Of a stretch of 64,000 nucleotides of DNA, positions 1 to 11,100 are shown piece by piece. The DNA comes from Echinostoma caproni. Its lineage: Eukaryota > Platyhelminthes > Trematoda > Plagiorchiida > Echinostomatidae. Both the position numbers and the translations under genes were made by a program. The notes beneath the pieces are model-generated. The model was not told the DNA's origin and did not search any database. It was given only the letters and a program-made list of their open reading frames with translations. The stretch spans positions 8,261 to 72,260 of the forward strand of contig UZAN01039591.1 in the NCBI GenBank assembly GCA_900618425.1, read 5' to 3'. How positions within the stretch are numbered: the first letter of the stretch is position 1; every line of letters begins with the position of its first letter.

Positions 1-294
1 CCTGATTCAACAACTAATGTTTAATAAATACCTCTTTTCTCTATGACGACCGAAAAAGAGTACTAATCAGTAGGTTCATCATCAGCAATGTACATTTTCA
101 TGTCTTAAAAATGAAACGTAAATGATTGGTTTCCAGTTTAAAACTCACCGTGAACCTTTGGGTCAAAATTTACACATTTTCAGTATCACCAACTATTATT
201 CAAATAAGTCAGCTCCACTCAAAAGAAAATTGTCGAGTTTATTAGGGCTTCTAGAATAATTGACAATTGTATTATTTGATATATTTTACATTTG

Positions 295-330
295 TATCAA
301 GTCGAATCAAGTCAAGTCAAGTCAAAGATC
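295..330 (-). repeat. Pentanucleotide LINE tail (TTGAC)n, probable 3' end of the minus-strand LINE
   Basis: The plus strand has AAGTC/AATC units repeated about five times next to CTTTATTCATTC. On the minus strand this is AATAAAG, then CTTTGACTTGACTTGACTTGA, the same style of terminal short repeat as in the plus-strand LINE at 790-812. It is read as the end of the CR1-like element whose coding remains start at about 820. Confidence 0.5.
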
Positions 331-488
331 ACTTTATTCATTCTAATGCATGAATTCTTGGCTCATTGCACAAGAGGATCATTTATAATCGCATACAACC
401 ACAAAGAGAAAGTGAAAAAACATTGTGACTTCATATACTGCATCAACCCAATTATCCTTTCCGTTCTCTGCTGACTTTATCTCATAAT

Positions 489-812
489 GATCACCTCAGG
501 GGACATCCACTAAAGGTGAAGACCCAGAACAGCCATCTTGATTGCCGGTATCACTCGTTTGCAGTCAGAGTGTGCGGCGTATGGAATTCACTCTCCCATC
601 TGATGTAGTGTGTGCCCCTACAGTTGAATTATTTAAATCGCAACTTGATAAAGCATTGAAACACTTAAAATTTCAACATCCGTGAGTGATCACGCACATT
701 ATTACCATTTTTATTTTCTCTTTTTGAAGTTATTCAAAAGATTCTGTAAAAATCCTATGGGGCTTTAGCTTTGTTAAATCGCTCATAATAAAACCTTGAC
801 TTTGACTTTGAA
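489..812 (+). mobile_element. 3' end of a CR1-like LINE, inserted in opposite orientation
   Basis: The plus frame from 489 reads DHLRGHPLKVKTQNSHLDCRYHSFAVRVCGVWNS in two adjoining stretches, then after a frameshift near 595 reads LPSDVVCAPTVELFKSQLDKAL and stops at about 685. This is the typical C terminus of CR1/Rex-type RT proteins (LRGH...F..RV...WN.LP...V.A.....FK..LD). A short AT-rich 3' UTR ends at about 812 with AATAAAACC followed by repeated TTGACT units. Strong 5' truncation is normal for LINE insertion. Confidence 0.75.
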
Positions 813-819
813 ATAATGT

Positions 820-3690
820 GGCGTAAAAGTTTGAAAATGGATACCAATCGTGTAGGAAATTCAAAGTTTTCTCTAACGGATTCCTTTTGAGCCAGAAATC
901 TTGAATAATATGGGATAACGGACAAAGGGTAGACAGTTTAAAATGGCATATAGTTACAGAATTAGATACGCATTGTTTAAGTTCTGTGTGTGATGGGTGA
1001 GTGATGTCTGACAGAATGTTATTGCAGAAGCTTTCGAAAGAGGTAAAATGTTTTTCGGTGATAAAGTTAAGCAAGTGCAAATAGGGAATACCGCTTGTGC
1101 GAGAAATAATTGTAATAGACCAACATAGAGGAAGATGAGTAACAACATAAGAATATACAAATCGAATGAGTAAATATATTAAAACGTTTAAAGAACGCAA
1201 GCGGGAAATAAAATTAGAGTTTAAATGTTAAGTCCAGGTCACACCATGGGGGATAGTGAGGGCGAGGTATTGCAGAGACTATACCGGGGGAACAGGATGG
1301 TTGGTAACATTGAGTACAGAACAATTCCTTTCAAAAGAATGTAGCTGGTCTCCTTTGGCTCGCAAGAATATGGCATCCCTACATTTAGACGTATTGAAAG
1401 ATAACTCAGAAGACGTAGACCATAAGCCTAAGGCAGATAAACTGTTTTGAAGCTGTGAGAAGCGGAAATCACCTTAGAGTTTGGAACCTATGGTGATTTC
1501 ATCAGCATACTAAATAAGAAGATCATCTGGGTCAGTGGGCAAGTTTCAAATGCAGAAAGAGAAAAGAACAAGGAACAGAACTGCTCCCTGGAGCACCCTC
1601 AATTGACCGGTGGGGAGTCAGAGGTTTTTCCAAGAAACTTCATAAAGCGTGTTCTACCAGTAAAATAATCTTGAAGCAGAGAGAGGGTAGTATGAGACAG
1701 TCCAGAACCCTGGAGTAGAGATAAAAGCCTGCTCCTGTCAACACAGTTAAATGCATTACTGTGGTCGCGGAAACACACGAAATGCTGTGCCGTGCATGTC
1801 TAGGGATCGAAAAATTGAGCTTACGAAATGCGCAAAGGCGTCTAAGGTAGAAAGTTGTTTGTGATAAGCGAACTGATTGTTATCTAGCTACCCAATGCTA
1901 TAAACAATGTCACTAAACATAAGCTTTTCGAAAATCGTTAGTAAAACAGAACTGCAAGCGATTGGTCGCAGTTTCCCAGCTTCCGCTTTTGGGACTGGGG
2001 TGATGCGCACAGGTCTCCAACAGTCAACAATGTTTCATTCCTCGAAGAAAAATTTGAAAATACTGGAAAGTGGCTCCGCCGGATAATACGCACATTCCCT
2101 GAGGACGAATGAACATAATCCGTCGGGACCGGAAGCCTTTGATGTTTTGAGGCACATGAAATGTGCTTGCACCTGATTAGAATTGACATGCGAAGCTTCA
2201 TGATGGTCAACTAATTAAAAATGTCCAACGATACTTCAGTTGGAGTTGATTTGGAAAACATGTAGTGGGTCGACGACCGCGTATACCAACTTTTGTTCCA
2301 CAGAGTTTTTCCATAGCACTCCAGATTTGCTTGCAATTCCGACCACCAAGTAGGGCTTCAGTGTAGAGTTTGTCAAGGTTTTGGATCCCACTCTTGATCA
2401 GCACTGAAGTTTTTTTAACTAAAGCTCGGTCACGATTTTTATATGCTCGTTTTTTGCTTGTTCTGAGGGTCTTCAAATTGGGGAAAGAAAATCTGGCGGG
2501 ACTGATGTACATAGGGGCCATGGAGCAGCAGATGTCAAAGCAAAAGTTCAAATATCTAGTTAGGTGTTCGTACGTGATCGAGACACTTCGGTCAAAGAAC
2601 TGAGCAAAATTTGTACGAGAGATCGTTTATCTCAGTGATGCCAAGTGGGCCTGTTTGCACAGGCTAAGAAGAATCTTCCGGTTAGATGTTTGTGTCAGTG
2701 TACTATGATGTTTCTTTGAGTAAACTCTTGGCAAAAAGATTATGATACAATGATCAGAGTTTGCCACAGCACAGCAAACAGGTTAGGATCACTGAAAAAC
2801 ATAAGGTCAAGCTGCGGGTTTCCTCTTGTGGGGAAATTTACAAGATTGTGAAAAGAGAGACAAGTCAAGAAATGAACATCTGCATGGTTAAAATCACCAC
2901 TAACAATAAAAAGAGAGCGTTCCGTATAGTTGGAAAGTTAGGTTATAAATTCCACTTTGCTTATTCGCCGAGCTTGGCAATTTGTTTGCAAACGTTCCAT
3001 TACCAACCGAGGTGACATCATCAGTGCTTGTGAAGTCTTGATGATGTCACCTCGGCTGGTGAAGAAAAATTTGCAAACAAATTGCAAAGCTAGGCAAACA
3101 GGCAAAATGGAATTCAGTCTACCCGAGCTACGAGAACCGATTTTCAATATTTGTCAACAATTGGGATATAAATACATCAACAAACGTCTGCAAATCAGAA
3201 GTTGTACTGGAGGGTGCAATGTAAATGTTTAATGCTACGATGGAACTATATTTAATAAGAAAGCGAAGTTTACATTCAACAGAAATGCAAGAGATATATC
3301 TTACGTTGTAAATGAAGATAATATTTGTAGACTTATACCAAGACGATTTGGTGTAGGTTATTAGACCAACGCCTCGATTTCATAGTAAACAGTTTATATC
3401 CAGCCGATGCATATCAAAGAAATCCAGCTCAGCAAAGAGTCGTTGATGTCAGGATGCAACCACGTTTCTTGCAGAATGATTATCCCCAATGCATGGTATT
3501 TTTTCATCCCTATCAATTGTAAAGTCGCTCATTTTTCCAAATAGTGATTGTACGTTGAATGAGCAAATAGCTCGGATAGACATTTCCTGGGGTTTTATGT
3601 TACCTAAAGCCAATTGCCATCCTGCTCGGTGTTTTCTGAGGAAACCCTACCTAGACGGTCTGCATGTTTTTTTAACTTGATGACTGAACT
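820..3690 (-). mobile_element. CR1-like non-LTR retrotransposon, decayed
   Basis: Minus-strand remnants in order. The apurinic endonuclease starts near 3690, with frames reading ICSFNVQSLFGKM, LQETWLHPDINDSLL and, after a palindromic insertion, SGDFNHAD (2887-2901) and FPTRGNPQLDL. The RT follows: SGPDGLCSFVL near 2120, then PVPKAEAGKLRPIA, then a QGAVL motif, then YADE at 1498-1509 where YADD is expected. The C-terminal part (about 1200-820) reads RSLNVLIYLLIRFVYSY and SDITHPSHTEL. Many frameshifts and stops divide the frames, so it is a pseudogene copy. The 3' tail is probably at 295-330, separated by a second LINE. Clade assignment is by motif style, not phylogeny. Confidence 0.85.
2945..3115. 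repeat. Palindromic (fold-back) element inside the LINE endonuclease
   Basis: Two arms of about 75 bp, 2945-3021 and 3037-3115, flank a loop of about 15 bp. The inner 17 bp (CCGAGGTGACATCATCA and its complement) pair perfectly. The 16-bp block 2977-2992 pairs perfectly with 3070-3085. The outer parts pair with a few mismatches (AATTCCA...TTTGC against its complement). LINE endonuclease coding resumes on both sides (NIENRF near 3140; ERSLFIVSGDFN below 2930), so this looks like a MITE-like insertion rather than part of the LINE. Confidence 0.8.
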
Positions 3691-3699
3691 GATAAAGAA

Positions 3700-4751
3700 C
3701 GCTACTATGCGCGATAACACAATTTTTAAAATTCTTTTAGGATTCCGGGGCGTAGGTACTCATAGAAGCGATGAAAGAAACTTGATTTCAACAATTAAAT
3801 CCAATGTGTGACGTAAACGTTGATAAATTATCCACTGAAGCACAAATATAGCACGGCCGAAATTCGAAGGCCCCCCCGTTTTCATCCAAAAATGAGATAA
3901 GATTAAAAACCGTTTATTGCGGTTGATCTTCCAAAGAATGGTTGTCTCACTTGAACATGAATAGTTGGTGCAAAACCGTTTGCCTCCGAAAACCACAAGA
4001 AGCACGTTCAAATGTCATTAGATGGCAAGAGGGACTTCCCAGCATTTATGCCGAAACAGATTGTTGGGTTATTTAGTTCGTATTTAATGACCTGTAACCA
4101 GTAGGTTCAAAAAATGTGACATGTTGCTTAAAAAAATTATGAAACCATCGGAAAACATGGTCTACAAATAGATAGAGGCTGCCTAACCGTGGCCACCATT
4201 GGAAACCAAGGATGAGAAAAAAAATTAACCTGATGGATAAGGATCATAAACATTAAATGGAAACACAATTTACCTTTGAAAAATAAAAAGGACATCAGTT
4301 TCAGACTGAGCATTTGTAAAGGTCAAATGGTGGGAATTTGGAATATGCTGCGCAAAGAGCTTTTAAACCTGGGTAAGATAATGTGCAATCCAGTACTTTA
4401 CTTTCCTTTTTATTGCTTATGAAACAGAACAACACGTTTTGTAATTAGAATCTTTGTAAAAATTAAACTCAGGCTTTTGTGCTACTGTGTTAATCAACGG
4501 TCCTTTGGACAACCACTATTGGAAGTGATTTGAATGAGATGCAATTTTAGGTTTGATTTAATGTGAAATCCAAGTTCCAAATGGTAATAGCAACAGGTAT
4601 GATTTCATAGTTACATCTGGTTGGTAATCAAGGTAGTTAGTGAATCAAAGAATTTTTAAACAAAACTTGTGAATAATATTTAAGGAATATCATTTTGATA
4701 TATAAGATTTTGGAGGTGAATTGTCAGCCTTTAATGCCTCACTTCTTTCAG
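3700..4751. other. No gene recognised; probably MEIOB intron
   Basis: AT-rich sequence between the LINE endonuclease and the first recognised MEIOB exon. No coding similarity or RNA gene was seen on either strand. It ends with the polypyrimidine tract of the splice acceptor at 4751. Confidence 0.5.
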
Positions 4752-5114
4752 TCTGCTTTGATCAAACCGGGGTATGAGCACACGCTTTTGCAAGAAATTG
4801 TCCAAAAAACCTACTCAATGAATAAGGCCAAAGGTGATCAGGAAACCGGTGCTCTATACACGTTTTTTGCTGTTGTTTCGGAAGTCAGTCCTCCAAAGTC
4901 GCTACAGGTTAACCGGAAAGCTAAACTTGTTAATAATTTCGCGAATCTCGATAACGCTCAGACAGAAGCCAGCAATGTGCATCAGCAAGCTGATGATATG
5001 GAAACATTGAAGAAGTGTGAACTGTTCGTGTATGATGAGACCTGTAGCAGATTTCCTGTCACATTGTGGAATGAGGACTGGATTCATTTGGCCGTGACCA
5101 CATTCATTCCAAAC
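4752..5114 (+). CDS. MEIOB: MEIOB exon a (first recognised exon)
   Basis: It encodes 121 residues in phase 0 at both ends. The acceptor is the pyrimidine-rich tract ending ttctttcag at 4751; the donor is gtaagt at 5115. The start of the exon corresponds to the linker before the central OB fold of animal MEIOB, and its end holds LFVYDET and an LWNEDW strand. Between these lies a stretch of about 30 polar residues (rich in Asn, Lys and Gln) that is longer than the equivalent loop in vertebrate MEIOB as I recall it. No convincing initiator Met context is seen, so this is treated as an internal exon. Confidence 0.85.
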
Positions 5115-8100
5115 GTAAGTTGACGTGACACAGTGTGGAAGTGTTCAATGTCAGTGGTACAAGTTTTTAATAAAACCTCGTGGTGGGACAAATTTGTGAA
5201 TTATTTAGTGATTATGTTGACACAGAATTGAATGTGGAAAGCGTAAGTGGCAGGTATGCGCATGGGTTCATTTGTAAAAAAAATTATTCAGATTAAGAGA
5301 TTTTGTAAAACGTAAACAGGTGTAAAACGGTGAACAGGGCTCTTTGCATGTATTATGTTGTAAACGAATTATTTCATGTTCTTTTATAAGATATAGTTAC
5401 AAAACGGAACCTCAGTATTATTTAGTTTTTTGACTATGTTCGATTACATAAAAACCGTTAAGCCTTAAATTTTCAAAGAAGCATTTTGACGACAATAACA
5501 GCAGAGGAAAAAAGTCAATAAAAATAAATCTCTCTCATTATCCATGCAAACAAATTCGCTCAGTTGGAATTACCTTAGACTAAAACCTTCAAAGAGTAAG
5601 ATAAGAATAATCGGAATAAAATAACACAAATTTTTAAATCTCAATACACAGTATTGCATTCTATAACTTTAAATATGAACAATTTTGTTCAACAAACGTA
5701 CGCTGGAATTAATTCAAACAGCTCTTATAGGAAGAATGCAAATTGTAGCTGTCGAATAGTCCTGGATTTCTTGCTCCTGGCTAACAACGAAAATGATAAA
5801 AAACGGGACGTTTTTAGGAAATTTTCTCTCTTATGTCGCAATCCTCTATAAGAATTAACTTTTGACTTGGAATAGCCACTTATGTTCACCTTTTTAGCTT
5901 ATCTCTTATTTCGTACTCTTATCTACAATTAAGGGCGTTATATATTTTTCTGTCAACTTTATGTAAATGTTTATTTAGTTGGGCTTGTTAAATTCACACG
6001 GATGTGAACCTAACTTTTACTGCCACTTTTAACTTTTTAGGATGATCGAGAATCCATTTCCTCAACATGATGAACATTTAAAACGTTTCTTTAATTATCA
6101 AAGTTTTCTGATATCTTTCTCTCTGAAAACATTTTGCTCCATATTTCGAAAAGCTGTTTAGACGTACTTTGCCATCACCATTGTTGTTAGTATTTCCCCT
6201 TTGAATATTCTTCGTTTCTTCTTCATTATCTCGTCGACTGAAGCGCTCAATACTCATTTCTGTTATTCACGATAAAGACTAAACTTTAGTATGAACGCTG
6301 AATTCAACCCATACAATGTAAATCGTGATCACTTGGTGATGCTTCACTATTTTTCTCCCAAGTAATCTAACAGATAAAGTAGTTAGTTAGAAACAACGAG
6401 TTTTACCCATAAAGATTGTAGTTACGTTTTTATTTTTAATAGCTTTACTATGTTGGAAAAACGTGGTTTTTATTTAGGGCCTAAATGTTGAATATACACT
6501 ATCCAATTTAACCTGTAATCAAATGATGGGATATTATACATAATCATGAAAAGTTACCTTATAGTAAACAACTTCCCGTAGTGTTGGACACTTCTTTCTC
6601 ACGAAAAATATCCAACTGCGACAGTCGTATAATTATATTTGTCTCTACTAAACAGGTTACGATTTTATCATTTGTGGACTGTCCAGTGAAGTACGACAAA
6701 TATCGTCGTGGTGTGGCTGCCACACCAAATGCACGGACAGTGATCATCGTTGCACCGGAATGCGAGGAAGCCAATCAATTAAGTCACTATATTAAACAAA
6801 CTGGTAACCGTGCCCCGGGAAGCATACAATTTATTAACAACACACAGAGTAACGAAGAAAACCCGTTCACTCAACCAATGCCAACATTCAGTAGAAGACT
6901 ACCTGCTGAGGTATGTAATTCCTTGTCGCGTTCATGAAAGTTAATGCTATTGGTGTTTAACGCATGAGTTATTCTATCCATTTATTTAAAAGATACTTAA
7001 ATTCTTCGCTACTGCTAAACAATGAAATGATAATGGTATAACGAAAGGCTTCTGCTACTTTTTGATGTAGTCCGATGGAATCAAGTGACGAGTCGGTCAC
7101 AAATCGTTTGAACTGCAACATAAACAGTATATGAACTGAGAAGTTGAAATAAAACACCTCATAAAGTAGAACAGTAAATATAAACGCATTATCTACAACT
7201 TCACTGAGAAGATAATCATTAGACAGTGAATTCAACCAATAATGCATTTGGGTCATACTTCGTAATCTTTAGTTATGTTAGGTGTTCAATCTTGGGTGAA
7301 ATGTGGCAGGTATGGGGAACTATAGTTATTTAGATGAAACGAAGTACTTTTATCAGACATAAGGTTGAGTAAACTTAGTAAATGTTTGCATATATGTCAA
7401 ATCATCGATGAGAAGTCAATGTGAATAAATGTCATTTTGATCTATTTTAGGTTTTACTCAAGGTTAATATTCATCCACTTTGCAGTCCGTTGTCGCATAA
7501 CTGAAATGTAGACCGTTAGTACTGCGGCGTAATGTTTGAGTGACAGTTGTTTTACTGACCATTGAAAAGACCTTTTGCCATCAAAATGAGAACTGAGTTA
7601 CAGAACATAGTGTAGTGTACGCAAGTTCTTAAAACATTGAAGATAAAGTAGTGGTATCTTGAAGGAAGAATAACAGTTTTTTCTAATTCTGACTAAAATC
7701 TTCTTGACGCATTTTCTCTCCACAGATTAAAACTGTTCCACTAAACAGTATACATCACATTGTGACAGTTAATGAGTTAAAGACTGGCAAAGGTGAGTGA
7801 GGGTTTCACAATGTTTTGTGAAAAACGATGTTAAGTTAGTTACCTTAGTATTTAGGCCATAGAGGATCATCTTCAAATTAAAATTGTCTAATCTAATGAA
7901 AATTAAGGACACTTTTCAGACAACATGACATTTTTATCTTTAGGAAGCATCAAGTAGAGTTTATTATCAATTTTCACCTTTGTTTGTTACAATCTGTGTG
8001 TAGATAAGATGATTCGATCTGTTTAGAATATTGGTTTGATGCACATGGGTTCTTAGCTTGACTTTTGAGGAACAAGCATTGATCATCAATGAAGTTGGTA

Positions 8101-11100
8101 GATACTGAATTCTGATTATTATCAAAACAGCGAAAAGAAAAAAGTGTATTTCAGCTTTTTAATTCAGTTGTTCTTTGCTAAGTACACAACACATGAAAAA
8201 TACTTTTTTATGTCAAAATGGGTGGTGGGGGTGAGATGTGAGTTATTGAAGAGAAAGATGTTAAACCAATAAGTGGCCAGTGATTCTTGACTAACTGTCA
8301 CTCAGACTTAATCTCCATGCACAACCCTCAGTTCTAGAAATCAAACACGATTTTTCGGAACGAAAAATTGAATGTTTACCCTCACTAGAGCTTAACAGGG
8401 GTGCATTGCAATTTACTTGCCCAAGTTGAAGCCTTGGCAAGTCATCTGCAAAGTATGCATGTTACTCTTTGTCAGTCACTCACACTTCAGATCCCGTAAT
8501 TTAATTTTTGATCATTGCAGAGCAGAAAATTCAATGAACTAGGAAAACTAAATTGGCGATGCTTATAATGACTGATTTCCTTGCATAGGACAATTGCGTT
8601 GAAAATCGCAATAACTCTTGGCCTTCATTTTGAACAGCCGAGTATTAGATTCCCATTCCAAAGAGCGTTTGGCTTACTGAATGCCTTTCAATTTATTAGT
8701 TGAATGTTTTGAAAAGTGCCCATAAAAGTAGTGACAGTAATATTGCTTTTAAAACTTATTTAGTCACAACGGGATACGGGATTACGTTTGCTATGATATC
8801 AAAGATAGACTTAGACAAGTATGACCCATCACAACTTTTGAGATTGCAATGCAATACTTGCCAAAGGAGAATGAAGACTTGCAATCCACCGGGAGACTTC
8901 GGGATTCCAGCCCCCGGAAAATCATCAGGAGAACATTCCGCGGAATATTTCGTCATGTGCACTACCAATGAATGTCCGATATCAGGCCAGCGTTTTTCCA
9001 TTTTGGATACACAGCATGCCCAAGTGAGTGGAACAAAGTCCAGAGTTGTTAGCTTACTTACCAAAAAGCTATCAGTAGTATTGCTTGACAGAGAATTCCC
9101 GTGTGGGTATCAAGAGAAAATCATTAGTAACGATCAGGCTCGTTTTCAACACTTTCTTATTTGGTATAGTAAAATATGCAATGTACAAATATATAATTTT
9201 AATCTCACCTATAACTCATTATCAATGAGAAAGTTTGCTAACCTAAACTTCTATTGTTTCTTTAGCACGGATTTGTAATACATGCGAGCAAATACCCAAG
9301 ATATCTGATCATTTTACCTTGATTATGATGTTCTTGTGTACTTCCTTCAAATTGACTTGAGACTGAAATACTCTGAAAAAACAATAATTTATTTACTGGT
9401 GCAGCTGGGAAAATCTTATGATTCATAGAATTGGAAAATCGTTTTTTAAAGCGCATCATAAATGTTTAGCAGATGTTGTATTTAGGAGTACACTGGCTTC
9501 ATATTACTCACAAATGTGCCATTCAGTTGCTGTTGTGCGCAACTGATTCAGAAGTTGGAAAAATGGATCATTATGCTTGTAATCTATCATATAATTATTA
9601 TGACAAATAAATATGAGTTTCCTGAGGACTAACGTTTCTTTATCAAGCTCTTGAAATGCTGATAACTTTATTGTATTTCTGCTGCTAATAATCACTGATT
9701 TTCTGTCGATCCCTTATTTACAAGAATCACTGCAAGAACGTCACTACACGGCGGGTTCAAATTGTATTTGACAACCTCTTGTGGGCTATTGATTTAAAAA
9801 TGAATTCTGCGAGATAAAAGAAGCTGGTTTTTGATAGTTATTCAAATAAAAGTGTAAAATACAATGGAAAAATTATCCATGGTTTTCTGACACGGTTTAC
9901 AGGGGACTTCATTATACCATCTACGAAAGAGGCCTACATGATTCTGCATGCCTCTTCCTGTAGTGCCGCTGTTCCTTTCATCACTTTTGAGTTAAGTGGT
10001 GGCTCGACACAGTCATAGTAGATACAGTGCACGGTTCAAAAAGCTTTTGAATGAACATTGGAGTGTTGAGCAGTCAAAACCCGTGAAATATTCATTATCT
10101 GTTTCATCCAGTGGGTTAAAGAGTCCGGGGTGCAAGCTCCTCCTCGCAGTGTAAGAAGTCTCAGTTTTGTTTAACTGGGGTAAAAACCACGGAGATGGAC
10201 CTATTTATTGATTCAACTGATCTTTTCGTACAGTTCCTTCAGACAAGTGTGTCTTTTTGTCTGAATTAAGTTACTGAAAGGGAAATAAAGTGATTGCTTT
10301 CATTTCAGTGAAAAAGATTGGCTAATGACTATTTGTCTCTAATTTCGCGAAAGTTGACTATTTTACTCACAAACCCATCTCTTGTATATCCAGAACAAAC
10401 GTTTGAATATTCAATGGTTAGCCACAGACCGCTTCTATCCAACGTAAATTATAAAATGTTATCTATCCATGGTTGGGCGTAAAACAGAACCCAGTCATAC
10501 TCCATCGATTTGTCTGCACACACGATAGCTGTGGGTGAGTTCTACGTCAAATGTGCATAAATTAACTAATTCTGAATGATCACTTAATGTTATTCAAATT
10601 TCAAATAATTCTACACAAAAATTTGTACCCATAAATACCAGACAACTGTGATCAGACAAGTGCTTGCGCGATATTCCAGTAATGCCCATTAATTTCTCTC
10701 TGTCCTACGCAATTCTTTTCCACATGAAAGATGCACCCTCAGAATAATTCCAGTTTAATCTGCTCGCTGGATAGCTCGAGTGAGGCAGGGTGTGTCTGCC
10801 GAATGGTAAGGAAATCAGTAACTATATTTAAGGTGTATGGAGTGGCAAAGAAGCTAGTTATTTGTTTTTCAGAATCATGTCAGCACAACATTATATATAT
10901 ATATGTCTATATATAATAAACACCGGCTTGCGGACAAGCATGGTGCCAACGCCACAACAATAGTAACATTACCAATAACAAGGGATGGGTGGATTGGGAT
11001 ACAAAACAGAGTGAAAGGAAGATGAAACAATTTAAAGGGAATAACAATTTTTTGTGTGTGCCTCACCGTCCATTTTCTGATATTTTTGTGTTAGCTTGTC

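Noticed and set aside
8700..8763. Longer version of MEIOB exon d starting at 8700
   Set aside because: The acceptor at 8699 does not keep the frame from exon c, whereas the one at 8763 does and gives a better match to the family.
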